DNA from: Cydia pomonella
Lineage: Eukaryota > Arthropoda > Insecta > Lepidoptera > Tortricidae
DNA: 64,000 nucleotides
Assembly (NCBI RefSeq): GCF_033807575.1
Contig: NC_084707.1
Span: 23,771,888 to 23,835,887, forward strand
Direction of reading: 5' to 3'
Of the stretch, positions 9,966-21,469 are shown in pieces. Positions within the stretch are counted from its first letter, which is position 1, and every line of letters begins with the position of its first letter. The position numbers were made by a program, and so were the translations under genes. The notes below the pieces were generated by a model. The model searched no databases, had not been told where the DNA came from, and was given only the letters and a program-made list of their open reading frames with translations.

Positions 9966-12900
9966 TTTTTTTGCCATTGTATTGAACCTCACTAAATGCA
10001 AAAAAAAAAAAATTCCCCCATTAAATATGCGTAGTTTTCATTGATCTCAAGTTACAGGTTTAATGGTTCACCAAATCGTTCGACTCGCCTGTGTTCGATG
10101 AGAAAATCGGAATACACAATTAAATAATGCGAGTAATTAAATTAGCGATCTCCCTCTTTACAATAAAGTTCAAAATTGAATGCTTTTTGCTCAAGTGCCT
10201 GTATCCGTTTTGAAAGCGATATATTGTTGATTTTTGAGTGGAGTTATTGTGCAATGTACACCTTTATAATAATCATATGATCCATCATACATGCCGCTAT
10301 TCATATGTTGTTATGGTGGAACAAAAAACGTTATGTACCTTTGTGAGTGAATCATTAACTTGCAACTAACTTTGTCTATTGTAAAACACTCTTGAATAAT
10401 TAAACGAATTAAGGATTTTTTGCATCATTTGCGATTGAATAAAAATAATTGATTTTTTCTAGTCGAAAATAGTCCCGTAGAAAGTTCAATAAGAATACAA
10501 TTTTTCGATTAAATTTAAAATACAATGATAAACTCTGCATTGAATATTTAAAAAATATAAACCACCCTAATGAGACAGGGTATTTACGTGTGAGTTGTCG
10601 CCAAGGACTTATGGTTAAGGGTATTTTGTGCGAGGCAAGGGCTGGAGCCCTTACGCTATAATGGGAGCTCAGCTTTCATTGATTATTTCTTTAAAAAAGA
10701 GCAATTTGGAATAAACCGGAAAAATGGGACGAAAAGGTGTAATTGGTATTGGTTTTGTTTGCCTATAAACAATTCAAAAGTAGAAGGCCATCTAGCAATT
10801 TATGTCTTTGCATAGTTTGAATACAAATCTACTTAAGAGATAAATGATCACTATCCTAAAAGTTGTCTGGAAGAGATCGCTCTTGAGCGATAAGACCACC
10901 TGTTGTTACCTCTATCTAACTGTTTATGTTTCTATACTTATGTATTATATTATATTATAACTGTGTGAGGTTTTTGATTATATTTGACTAAAATGAAGAT
11001 AAAGATTTAGCCATTAATTCTCTCTCTTGTCTTATATACCTTGTCTAGACAAAAGTCCTCCGCCAGAGCAGGACATAACACTCGTGTGAAGAGACCATTA
11101 ATAAAACATGCCACAATACATTAATAACGTGATCACACCATCCCACTGTTCCGAATCGCATTCTCTCCGGCAATGCTCCGCAATAAAAATCACAATCGTA
11201 TCATTGCTGTATTTAATTATCATGACAAAAACTTCACCAAGTTCCCTTAAACAATCGTCAACAAACAACAATGACTCTTTTGCGTTAGTAATAGAAGTTA
11301 CTTCTCTTTGTTGGTCATTCATATTCGCAAGAACATCGTCGACATAAATATAAACTTTAGGGTCATTTGAATTGGGTTGGAATTCATTTGTATCAGGTTT
11401 CGGGTGCTGACCTCGGAACAAAGTATGAATATATTAATTTGTAGCGTGGACTATTGTGCTATAGTTTCTATTATTCTTGTCGGTATTAATTGTTGAAGTT
11501 CGTCTGACAGCTACACATTGGGTTAATGCGTTCTGTGTGTTCAATGGTTACTTATCCATTGTTACACTGTTTTGGGATGAAAGCTTCATTCGGGTCGCAA
11601 TCACTGAATTAGGACTCTGTAATATCCAGTGAATGACCGTTCGGGACTTGAGTTTATTAACCAAAGGATTATTCAACTATGAGAAAGGTGGTTATATAAG
11701 AGAAGAGTCAAAGGTCTATAACCGTTGGAGTTTCTTCAAGACTTCGACCTTTCTAAAGTATTTTGTTGACTTGTGAACTCGTGTATCTTAGATTATTATA
11801 AATTTACAATACTTTATTAGTTTAAGATTTGAGAAAAGAAAGTATAGACTACAACAAAATGGGAATTCTATAAGCATGTTTCTTTGATTAGAATTGATAC
11901 AATGGGATGTGGTGTAATAAAAACCACGACATCAAACATATTCCAAAGGGCGTCCCTGATGACACTGGGGCAATAAATATCCGCGACAACGCACACGTGG
12001 ATCGCGAATAAACGTCACCGCGTCTTGTCATTTATCTTTTCAACAATCATTTTTACAGGCTTTCCATGCAACCCCAGCCTGTGATTAATGATGGATGGAT
12101 TCCTGAATAATTACCAAGACTTTTAATATTCAAGTGATTTTGTATTGCTGTTGTAAAGGATAATGAGTTTTATAACAATAGCGGCAAAGCTCAAGTTGTA
12201 ATGTTAAAAACAGATGACCCTTCAGGAGTTTGCGATTCTGAAATGGTTCAAATACAAGTCAAAAGTGTAAAAGAAAAGGAGCTTAAAGATGTTGAATTTA
12301 TGGTTGATTTTGATTTGAGTTGGTGTTGAATAACCAACAAAAGCGAGAACACCATTGAATGCAAATCTCCACTGGAGTTTTAAGGGTAGTGTGTGCGTTA
12401 TTAATTTGTTATAATTGTCCCCTCTCATACGCATGCGGTATTTTTATTGCAAATTAGTCGCCATCATTAATTTTGTTTTTCTTTTCTCCCATTTTGTAAA
12501 GTTAATGTGTTTCGAGTGCGGTATTATGGGTGGGATAAAAAATCTCAATTGTAATTATTACGAATGTATTGGGTTCTTTTGTGGGTGATTGTGGCGATCG
12601 CTTACAGCTTGTAATATGTACGTGTATTGTGTTGTGTGAATGATTATTTGCGTTTCGATTGAAGTTATTAATGCTTGTGCTTGCCAACATTACAGTCAAT
12701 CTGTAGCTATTCAGACGTCGAAATATGGAGCTTGATAACGGTTTTTGTTGCAGTGTTATGTTACGGTTTGATGGTAGCTAAAGAATGAATTAAACTGTCT
12801 TTTAACAAGACCTCCTCTATTACTTGACCTAAATTTAAAAACCAATATTACGTAGTCTTTTAGTAAGATTTATAAGCATAATACTTAGTTATTCAGTCTA

Positions 12901-13149
12901 TTTGTTATTGTATCAAATGGTAAAACGGAAAGAAATAAGTGAGATAAAATAACACACACATTCAATTTATGTCACAAAATAAAAGATGGCTGACGAAATT
13001 AAAGATGGATAGAACAAATTTCTAAATGACTTTTTTTGTGTTTCACTTCAGACTTCAGATGTTTGAACTGCTTGCTAGTAAGTAAGTACTATAAAAATAA
13101 TCTACCTACGTTTTAAATTTTGTGTAGGTAGTTACTTAAATTGTTCTTT
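9966..13149. other. long gene-free stretch
   Basis: No convincing gene. A LINE 3'-UTR-like hairpin piece lies at about 10858-10912 (TTGTCTGGAAGAGATCGCTC then GAGCGATAAGACC). A 107-codon frame on the minus strand at 11098-11421 lacks an ATG at its beginning and a family match. The rest is AT-rich. Confidence 0.35.
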
Positions 13150-13300
13150 TATTCTAGTGCCTAATGGGTGACCGAGTGTCCCTGCCTCTGAAGCCGATGG
13201 ACCTGGGTTCGAATCCCGGTAAGGGCATTTATTTGTGTCATATGTACAGATATTTGTTCCTGAGTCTATGTATTTGTATATTATATGTGTTTCAATGTAC
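13150..13300 (+). mobile_element. tRNA-headed SINE (family A), diverged copy
   Basis: The head ends in GGGTTCGAATCCCGGTAAGG, a Pol III B-box, followed by the family body (GGGCATTTATTTGTGTCATA, TATTTGTTCCTGAGTC). The A-box side (TGCCTAATGGGTGACCGAGT) is diverged. The 3' tail with the 'gggacttagtcaatttg' signature is missing. Confidence 0.65.
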
Positions 13301-13746
13301 ATTTATTGTGAGTTTGTGCAATAAAGAAGATTTGTATAGTATTATATAATCATTGGTTATTCTATCAATTTACTAACTTATTAGTAACCAAAATGTCCAC
13401 CCGCTTGTAATACATTAAGTCCCCAACAACCCCTAACACGATCATCAGCGTTTATTTCGTCGCTGCCTCTCCCGGGACCGAACCCCGGGCCCGTCACTCG
13501 CAATATGCTAATGCTCACTAAGCCCACATTACGTGATTTATAGCTTAAGTCATTTGTATACATTTAATTTCAGATTTACATTTATTAGGTACTTAAATGA
13601 AATATCTGAGTGCCTAACGCGAACATTAAACATCTAAATTTCATCTGTCTTTCCATGCAATAATATCTAATATATGCAAGAGCTAACTTGGAAATAGGCC
13701 TCAATAGCTATTTTTCTCTCCTTCATCTATAACTGTGCGTATCTTC
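13301..13746. other. gene-free stretch
   Basis: It contains a second B-box-like string on the minus strand (near 13478-13492, CCGAACCCCGGGCCCGTCAC) that may be an old SINE remnant. No gene seen. Confidence 0.3.
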
Positions 13747-13960
13747 AGAAACTTCCTGCCTCGCATATCTAAACTGTGGAATGAACTGTCGCCTGCGATA
13801 TTTCTGGACCGAAAATTACCTTCAAACCTTCAAGAAAGAAGTATTTGTACTCCGATCTTAAATGCCGGCACCGCCAACCCCTCTGGTGTTGCAGTTGTCT
13901 ATGCTTAGCATTTTAACCATCAGGCAATTTGCCTTCTCGTCTGCCTCCTATGTCATAAAA
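13747..13960 (+). pseudogene. LINE ORF2 C-terminus plus 3' end
   Basis: A 53-codon frame ends at TAG 13906-13908. It contains FLPRISKLWNELSPAIF and then NPSGVAVVYA, which is the usual C-terminal region of jockey/CR1-type LINEs (a 'LWN.LP' motif followed by 'PSG'). The downstream CCATCAGGCAATTTGCCTTC is the matching 3' end. The RT domain is absent. Confidence 0.6.
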
Positions 13961-14440
13961 AGAAGATCTTTGTTCAACATTGGAATGTAATACTTGTTAC
14001 CTATTTATCCATAATTTTCTTCAAACCTTTGACTGCCGTACAACAGTATTTCCACGTACTGGATTATTGCTCCCCTATCCCCACGTGCTAAAAAAAGAAA
14101 GTACTCAATGATTTCACAAATAAGACGTGTATTGTGCGCCCGTTGGAAATTATTTCGAAGAGTCTTTGCGACGCTTTCTATTCGTCAAAGGGAAAATACG
14201 TATTTGATTTGAGTAGGTACATAATACGTGATGTGCGTGAATACTTTATTTCGTCGCTAATTTTAAAATATTTATCATTTGTGTTATGTAGGTGTGGAGG
14301 CTTTCAAAAGCCTTAGAGTGTGTTACTTTGAGCATATTGGCTGTAAGGATTTGGACAACATTGAAGTTACCTTGTAGAACTAGGCGCTTAGCAAAGTTGA
14401 CAATCGTTTTCAACAAAACGCTATCTGTCTCTCTATACTC
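13961..14440. other. gene-free stretch
   Basis: No gene or recognised repeat, apart from a partial extra copy (14416-14436) of the arm of the hairpin that follows. Confidence 0.35.
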
Positions 14441-14500
14441 ATAGCGAAACGCTATTTGTCTCTCTATCACTCGATAGAGAGACAAATAGCGTTTCGCTAT
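14441..14500. repeat. perfect 27-bp-arm hairpin
   Basis: ATAGCGAAACGCTATTTGTC plus TCTCTAT (27 nt) is followed by a 6-nt loop (cactcg) and the exact reverse complement. A related ACGCTATCTGTCTCTCTAT lies just upstream at 14419-14436. The arm contains its own short palindrome, ATAGCG...CGCTAT. Confidence 0.85.
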
Positions 14501-14689
14501 TGTAGGTCCCCTGGCAGTGGTAAGAAAGCCTGACACCAAAATTGTGCTAAATTCAGCGATAAATATGTTGATTAACATAGGTCAGGTGTCTACAGGACTT
14601 TAACAGGTATAGGTCTATTGTCTGCAGGACTTTAACCGTAACTTAAACGGAACTTGGATATTTTTGTTGTTAAGGTGTCCACTTATAGT

Positions 14690-15000
14690 ACATACATACA
14701 TACATATAACCACGCCTATTTCCCGAAGGGGTAGGCAGAGACCATGGATTTCCACTTGCTACGATCCTGACATACCTCTTTCGCTTCCTTCACTTTCATG
14801 ACATTCCTCATACACGCTCGTCGGTTTAGGGTGCTCTTGACCTGGCCTTTTAACAGGATTTCCCCGATTTGATCAGAGAAAGTCCGCCGAGGTCTACCCC
14901 TTCCAGCTCCCTCTTCTACTTCTCCCTTATACACTCTCTTTGTTAACCTTCTTTCACTCATTCTTTCCACGTGTCCAAACCATCTCAACATACCTAGGAA
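14690..15000 (-). pseudogene. RTE-like LINE ORF2 C-terminus with ACAT tail
   Basis: On the minus strand the frame from about 15000 to the stop at 14716 contains LRWFGHVERMSERRLTKRVY, GRGRPRRTFSDQIGEILLKG and CQDRSKWKSMVSAYPFGK. This is the post-RT region typical of lepidopteran RTE-like LINEs. The frame is uninterrupted over this part. After the stop comes a short 3' UTR and an (ACAT)n microsatellite (14690-14706), the usual RTE tail. The RT core is absent, so the copy is 5'-truncated and inactive, but it is among the better preserved LINE ends here. Confidence 0.75.
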
Positions 15001-15300
15001 GGTCAGTAATAGATAATTTATCCTAAAAAATAGCCTGGGGCCTAACTTCACAGTTCATGAATATAGTACGACCATTACATACAACTACTTTCGGCCCAAT
15101 TCGAAGAATGATTAAGACACGTTTAAGATCTTTAAAAGATGGACAACTAAAAGACATGTCAAAATTGACTTTTATTTCGATTCCGCTGTGATCCCAATAA
15201 GATCTATCTACGATATTTCTAATGTCAGAGTGACATTGGTTGCCCGAATCGAGCTGCTTCTTTCAATTATACGACATACAAACGATGGCTAAATGAGAAC

Positions 15301-15957
15301 TTATTATTTATACTTTATTGCACATAAAATATAAACAATACAATGGACTTAATGCCTTAAGGCATTCTCTACCAGTCAATCACTGGGTCAAAAAGAGACG
15401 TTAGTCAGGTGCAGGCTTTGTACTTGAGAATAATTAACCGATATCACTACCTACTATTTAAAAATTAAATACTAATTAATATCTTCTTCCTCGTGTTGTT
15501 CCGGCATTTTGCCACGGCTCATGGGAGAGCCTAGGGTCCGCTTGGCAACTAATCCCGAGAATTGACAAAGGCACTAGTTTTTACGAAAGCGACTGCCATC
15601 TCACCTTTCAACCCAGAGGGTAAACTAGGCCTTATTGGGATTAGTCCGGTTTCCTCACGACGTTTTCCTTCACCAAAAAGCGACTGATGAATATCAAATG
15701 ATATTTCGTACATAAGTTCCGAAAAACTCATTGGTATGAGCTGGGGTTTGAACCCGCGACCTCCGGATTGCAAGTCGCACGCTCTAACCGCTAGGCCACC
15801 AGCGCTTCTAAATACTAATTAATATAATATAATGAAATCATAAACTTAAACATATACTTTGTATGATATACTTACATAAATATCTACATATATACATTAT
15901 ACATATATCTACTGTGAAACACTACTTACATCTGTCAGATGAATGCTTGCGCAACAT
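15301..15957. mobile_element. insertion inside T1 (probable LINE 3' piece carrying a SINE)
   Basis: It begins TTATTTATACTTTATTGCAC, a reversed LINE-like end (GTGCAATAAAG on the minus strand). Both flanks carry AGAACTTA, but the intact T1 sequence also has this word twice, so it is only weak evidence for a target duplication. Confidence 0.4.
15483..15808 (-). mobile_element. tRNA-headed SINE (family B), complete, with 17-bp target duplication
   Basis: On the minus strand it begins with a tRNA-like head (GTGGCCTAGCGGTTAGAGCG as A-box side, GCGGGTTCAAACCCC as B-box). It continues through TACCAATGAGTTTTTCGGAA and ends at CACGAGGAAGAAG. It is flanked exactly by the 17-bp duplication TAAATACTAATTAATAT (15466-15482 and 15809-15825), a hallmark of LINE-mediated retroposition. 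A related diverged copy is at 53860-54128. Confidence 0.85.
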
Positions 15958-16000
15958 GCAGAACTTATCGTTATCGTATCTCATTCTTCGAATCGGGCCG

Positions 16001-16959
16001 TTTATTTAATTTTCGTTATGAAATATTGCAGCATCCATCTTTTAATCTTTGCAATTAAGCACTACTTAAAAGCTTTTATATTATAAAAACGCATTGAAGC
16101 ACGCTTAATTTGAAATTTTACCTAAACATAAAGACAATTTTGTAACATCTTACGATGTGTATGTATACAATATATGTTAATAAACAGTAATGACAAGGCC
16201 GATGCCTCACAATCGACAAAAACCGTAGGATGCAACTGTATAAGAAAAAACCAATATGAGAACCACGATTTTAATATTGTGAACAGTATTTAAACTCGGT
16301 AAAAACGCTCATTTCTTAAGCTGGCTATACACACTAGGGTATGCCTGCGCAGTTTTGCCTGTACAGTTCAACTGAACAGGCAAAGCTGTATAGGAAACTT
16401 CGCAGTAGAATGCCACACACGTTCCGTTTTACCTGTGCAGTTAATAAAAATGCTGCTAAATAAGCTTTAAAATTACCTTCGTTTTGCTTTGAAGGCTACA
16501 TTTCCACGTTTTCGTTATTAGTACTTATAATATAAGTAAAAGTTAAAATCACGATCAAATTTTGTCAGTGGACTTACAGACTGTTCAAAGCCAAGACGTC
16601 GATTCTAAATTAACAATTTGTTATGATTTTGGCTCGCATATTACGCACGCCTTTCACTTCAAGTTGCATGAACCAATCAGCGTGAGCGATCTTCAAGGTC
16701 GTATCAAAAAAAGACCAAAATCGTAACAAGTTGAATCTGGATCTGAATCGGGTTTCAGACTTAAGTAAAAGGAATATATTTGAATTAAGACAGGCACTGT
16801 AAAGTTTCCCATTCCTAATTAGAAATACAGGATGTAATTTGTTAGTCTGATGGATAATCTGATATGAAATAAATGCTACGAAACAATTTAGTTGTTAAAT
16901 TTAATATTTTTCCTTTATTTATTGTGGGATGTACTACACTACAATTATAAATTAAATAA
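16001..16959. other. gene-free stretch
   Basis: Two diverged inverted words occur (AACAATTTGTTATGATTTTGG near 16611 and CCAAAATCGTAACAAGTTG near 16715), perhaps an old foldback element. No gene seen. Confidence 0.35.
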
Positions 16960-17223
16960 TAAATAAATAAATATTATAGGACATTATTACCCAAATTGAC
17001 TAAGTCCCACAGTAAGCTCAATAAGGCTTGTGTTGAGGGTACTTAGACAACGATATATATATAATATATAAATATTTATAAATACTTAAATACATAGAAA
17101 ACACCCATGACTCAGGAACAAATATCCATGCTCATCACATGAATAAATGCCCTTACCAGGATTTGAACCCGGGACCATCGGCTTCATAGGCAGGGTCACT
17201 ACCCACTAGGCCAGACCGGTCGT
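16960..17223 (-). mobile_element. tRNA-headed SINE (family A), near full length
   Basis: On the minus strand the head starts GACGACCGGTCTGGCCTAGT (A-box) and has CCCGGGTTCAAATCC (B-box). The body includes ACTCAGGAACAAATATCC (plus-strand reading) and the tail signature GACTTAGTCAATTTGG. Sister copies are at 21089, 21470, 43263 and 50817. Confidence 0.85.
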
Positions 17224-17224
17224 C

Positions 17225-17406
17225 GTATATGCAGATGTCAATCACAAGGAAAAAATCAACGAACGGTTAAGATTGTAAACCTTAATGGTCAGCTAGTGGA
17301 ATTGGTATCGCGTTGGACCGGCAATCCAAAGATGTGGGTTCGAGTCCCACGTTGACCAGAGTTGATCATCGTTGATTTTATCATTGTGATGGACATCTGC
17401 ATATAC
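17225..17406. mobile_element. 38-bp inverted-repeat element enclosing a tRNA-like unit
   Basis: The left arm (17225-17262) begins GTATATGCAGATGTC. The right arm (17369-17406) is its reverse complement with 3 mismatches in 38, ending GACATCTGCATATAC. The outer ends are flanked by TATA-like bases, compatible with a TA or TATA target duplication. The interior is a complete tRNA-like cloverleaf (17287-17358). The element abuts the head of a family A SINE (ends about 17223). The inverted ends suggest a DNA-transposon-type mover, while the interior suggests a Pol III transcript. Confidence 0.7.
17287..17358 (+). tRNA. tRNA-like Pol III unit (probably tRNA-derived, not a working tRNA)
   Basis: The 72 nt fold as a cloverleaf. 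The acceptor stem GGTCAGC/GTTGACC has 7 pairs, one of them G-U. The D stem is GTGG/TCGC, the anticodon stem TTGGA/TCCAA, the variable loop 4 nt, and the T stem GTGGG/CCCAC with loop TTCGAGT. TAGTGGAATTG fits the A-box consensus and GGTTCGAGTCC the B-box. A TTTT terminator follows at 17376-17379. The anticodon loop is CCGGCAA: a literal GGC anticodon would be alanine, but position 33 is C instead of the nearly universal U and the acceptor lacks the alanine G3-U70 pair. A tRNA-derived mobile unit is therefore more likely than a functional tRNA gene. Confidence 0.5.
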
Positions 17407-19239
17407 TTACAATTAACAGAATTTAGTTTTTCTTTCAATGCAATTTGTAGTAAGTCAGAATACTGTCCTCCAAACTCTAACCCTGTTAACGGCGTATCTT
17501 TTCTACAGGCACCGAGTAACCGCACAAAGCTACCCGTTCTGAATTGCCCAACTAACTAACTATTTAAGCAACAGTTTGGGCTTTAATTAATCTTGACAAG
17601 TCATTGTTGAGAATCATTTATCAATATCATGCACTATTCGGGCAAGAAATGACGTTTTGATCGGGAGAATTACCTATAGTCACTTTCCTATGGAAACACT
17701 GCCATTATACGACTATTGTCTTGGTTTATCACTAAAAAATGAACTGAGGTTGTGTGTTACTCGAATCTGAACTTAAATTGTAACTAGGAAGGTTCTTTTT
17801 AAATTGCTGTGTTGATCTAAATAAGAGTTTGCGATAGTTATTTTCGTGTCGTTTTAGCCGTAAAAAATCTCATTGATTCGCTAAAATATGCTTTACTGCT
17901 GCAGAAATAAGTAGACATTGTCAATGAAAAAGCCAATTTAAATCGTTTTTAAACGTCGAAAATAATTGGCGTAATTAATAGATGGTCTTTGATGCCTTTG
18001 ACGGACTTATGTGGTCACATCGACAAAAGAACGGTCATTATGACCCATTGTTGGCCGCTAGATGTCTCTTTTGTACTTAAACAACGTGCTGCCATCTATG
18101 TCGCAATGATCAATTGTTAGTTTATATAATAGGGTATTTGACTATCTTTTAAAAAAGTGTTCGGAATTTGAAGCTTTGGTATAGATACTCTTTATTGGCA
18201 CACCTCAGCTAAAGAAAAACAATAATAATAATATTTACAGTTTATTTCTTTTATTTGTTTTGAAATTGTTATTTTGTTCGAAAGTGGGTTTTTATTTCAC
18301 AATTCTTATTTACGCGCTAAAAACGGTGCTTCATCATACAGACGATAATATTCTTCACTGATTTACAATAACAGCTCGTTGATTTTGATAACAAAACTTT
18401 TGTATGACAGAGACATAAAATATACCTGTTAAAAGGGGTGATTCACGTATTTTAAATTGACATCGACATGTCTGGTCCGTACGCCAATGCGTGCTTCCAT
18501 TGAAGTTTCTCGTTATGGAGCGAAACATATTGAGCCATCTTCGAGTATACCTACGTTTTAATATAATTATGTATGTTTAATATGTCTCGTTGATTTCCCA
18601 ACTTTGAAACATATTTAAAAAAAAAAACTGTACGTAAATAATATTCTTTATAAAACATTCGATACCCTTCCGCTTCAATAATGCGATAAAAAACTGCACA
18701 AAACCCCAGTCAAACCTCCCCGAAACACAATGTATTCAAATTTTCAAAAATGGAACGCGTTTGAATTAAGCCCGTAGTGTTGCCAGCCCCGAGTGTGCCC
18801 CATTTTCCCATTCCGAGCTAGCATTGTCGGGAAAATATATTTTGTATGCCTGGCATTACAATGCGGGCCGTGTTATTTATTTAGATGTATACCATTGTGA
18901 GTGGCTTCGATCCCAGTGGCCAGACGGGAGGCAATCGAGGCGGGATGTTGTCGTTGCTGTGAGTTAGAAAGTCGGATGACCAGAGAAGTTGTGACCTCGA
19001 GACGGCTAACTTAACACGATGGGCCATCATACTGGCCCACTAAGATGGGTCAGCGTGTAGAGAGAGTAGTAGTGTCGGATGGCTTAAGGCGCGGCGGGAT
19101 GGCGATAAGATGGCCATCGTGTAGAGGAGCCATAACATTTGAAAATTGTCACCCGATTGCAAGAGATTTCTTGCCGGTCCCATATTGGGATACCCTACAA
19201 TGTAGGAGGGATTTATATCTTCTCGGGTCAGAGGTGTAG
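17407..19239. other. long gene-free stretch
   Basis: No gene recognised. The part from about 18770 to 19240 is less AT-rich and may include the body of an old LINE whose 3' end follows. Confidence 0.35.
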
Positions 19240-19325
19240 GGTTAGAGCCGGCGTAGCTTTATTCGACGTTCATAAGCGCATTGTAATATGTCTACTTGGA
19301 AAATAAACTATCTTTAATGGACACA
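19240..19325 (+). repeat. LINE 3' end
   Basis: The string GGCGTAGCTTTATTCGACGT then TTCATAAGCGCATTGTAATA and CTTGGAAAATAAACTATC is a LINE 3' UTR that I recognise from lepidopteran genomes. It includes an AATAAA signal. The coding part is not recognisable upstream. Confidence 0.5.
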
Positions 19326-19796
19326 GTATTTCTTTACTTTTTTATACAATATACACAGATAGACAAACAGGTTCAAAGTCTAAAGGGATACGAACTTAAT
19401 CTGTAATAGTAAATGGAAAGTTCTGATGTAGCTTCCATACAATTTTATTTAATAAATTTTATTTAGAATTGATAGTTCCAACAAGGCAAATATGCGTCGA
19501 TTTTCATTATGATGTCACTGTTCAGTTTTGTCAGATTTTAATAAAAAATGGTGTAAGTATTAGCATTCCCTATTCTGTAGAACATAAGAGCTATTTCACC
19601 GGGTGTTTCACTGAGTTACGAAAACGTATGGAACTTTTGTAACTCAACGTAAAAAAATTGTTCCAAATTGGGAATTCGTGTTTGTACCGACTAAAATGAG
19701 GAAATCTACCAAATTTTATCAAAAACTGCCAAAAAGATTAATCTGCAGAAAATATAAATTGGACCATATAATAAAACCCCTATCCCCCCTAGCAGA

Positions 19797-19952
19797 CGCC
19801 TTAGGTATCGCTGGAGCGACATGGTGGAGGCGGATCTGCGCGAGCTTGGAGTCGACAATTGGCGAGAGGTCGCACAGGACTGAGAAAAGTGGCGCTGTCT
19901 TGTGTCGGAGGCCAAGTCTCATTTTGGGTCGCTGAGGCAACGGAGTAAGTAA
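19797..19952 (+). pseudogene. LINE ORF2 C-terminus (RWSDMVEADL family)
   Basis: The frame reads RLRYRWSDMVEADLRELGVD, then NWREVAQD, a TGA (CGA in the sister copy), then EKWRCLVSEAKSHFGSL, ending in TAA at 19950-19952. A sister copy of the same LINE family lies inverted at 22396-22635 without the internal stop. The change fits CpG decay of an arginine codon. Confidence 0.7.
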
Positions 19953-21088
19953 GTGAGTATATTATAAACAATATTTGCCGAATTATGCTGAAAATTCGGC
20001 ACTTTTATCCAATAATTACCGGAAACGAACTTTCAGAAAATTGTCTAATATGCCAAATACCGAATAATTGAACCCATCTCTAATGTACAGTGAGCTGTGA
20101 AATTGCATGGTGAAATTATGAATGAATTCATTGATACAGTCGCCATGCACTTTTGCGGCTGATGGCACATGTTTATGTTCACGAAATGCCGTCTCATAGT
20201 TTCTGATTTTCTCATACCGACCCAAGGGATTTATCAACTGATTCATTTACGCTTGGTAAGCTATTGGAATGACGTATCCAGGACTTGTACTTATACAGGT
20301 AACCGGTATGGGCAAATAATTGAATAGGTCCAGGAGTATCGAAAAATGGCGATATTACAGAGTTGAATAAATTAACTTGGGTCGTATTCTGTACGTATGT
20401 TGAGGGTTTCTTGAGAGGATTGTTGTTATTGAAAATATATGTCTAAGTAGGGGAGTAGGTAATTTTTTCTTTGAATAAATTAGATTTGGAAAATACAAGA
20501 AAATTATTTACTGATAATCGTGATTTCTTAATGCAATTTGTGTAAAAATGTCTTTATAATATTTACTTATTATTTATTTATTTGTAACTGAAAACCCGCT
20601 ATCTACTTCAAAATTGGAACGGGAACGTTCAGTAACTAGGTCATATAACCACTCAGCCTACCGCTTTAGATTCATGAATACCGTTTAAATGAATAACTTT
20701 GACAAATAATCCCGACTTTAAAACAGATAAATCCACTTCATAAATCCAACAAAGGGTCCAAATCGTAATTCCAAACAATGACCTACCCAACTAATAATTA
20801 ATTCAAAAGTAGTTGAGTTCCTTTTAAATGAGGCCACAAAATCAGCGAGGCCGCCACAAGCGATGTCAAATTTATATGACGGGTATTTTTACAGGTTAGT
20901 GAACGAGATGAAAGACTTCCAGTTCGAGTGGCATCTTGATAGTTAGCCTCTTACTCCTTAAGTAAAATAAATATTTTTTAAGGAACACTTTTTACAGAAA
21001 TCGACCTAGGCCCAGACTGAGCAAAACTTGTACTATGTGTACTAGGCTACGATATACATATACGTGACATGATATAGATAAATACTTG
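19953..21088. other. gene-free stretch
   Basis: AT-rich, with no recognised repeat. The open frame at 20016-20246 (minus) has no domain. Confidence 0.35.
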
Positions 21089-21460
21089 ATGACCCGTCTG
21101 GCCTAGTGGGTAGTTACTCTGCCTATGAAGCCGATGGCCCCGGGTTCAAATCCTGGTAAGGGCATTTATTCGTATAATTAGCATGGATATTCGTTTCTGA
21201 GTCATGGGTGTTTTCTATGTATTTAAATAAACTATAGGTATTATGACAGGGTTCTTTAATTTTGCAGTTGCAACGACTGTTGGACTCAGCTCCTAACCTA
21301 CATTGGACTCTAATTTGCGATTTACAGCTGTAAAGCTTTTTAAGTATTTATACATTATATATATCGTTGTCTAAGTACCCTCAAGACAAGCCTTATTAAG
21401 CTTACTGTGGGACTTAGTCAATTTGTGTAACAATGTCCTATACTATTTATTTATTCATTT
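21089..21460 (+). mobile_element. tRNA-headed SINE (family A), interrupted
   Basis: Head GACCCGTCTGGCCTAGTGGG, B-box CGGGTTCAAATCCTGGTAAG, body GAGTCATGGGTGTTTTCTAT up to about 21228. About 110 bp of unrelated sequence follows (21230-21340). The family body resumes at ATCGTTGTCTAAGTACCCTC (21362) and ends with GACTTAGTCAATTTGTGTAA. The SINE was split by an insertion or local rearrangement. Confidence 0.75.
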
Positions 21461-21469
21461 TTACATACT

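Larger units (their letters stand above)
15092..16000 (+). mobile_element. inverted-repeat element T1, interrupted by nested insertions
   Basis: The termini are CGGCCCAATTCGAAGAATGA (15092) and its near reverse complement TCATTCTTCGAATCGGGCCG (ending 16000). The T1 body matches 6325-6501 up to AAATGAGAACTTA at about 15301. It resumes at about 15958 with CAGAACTTATCGTTATCG. The 655 bp between is inserted sequence containing a SINE. T1 is non-coding and non-autonomous, superfamily undetermined. Confidence 0.75.

Noticed and set aside
11098..11421. A 107-codon minus-strand open frame of fairly protein-like, acidic composition
   Set aside because: It has no ATG at its beginning (TTG preceded by a stop), no domain I recognise, no splice evidence, and the opposite strand is also open over the same region.
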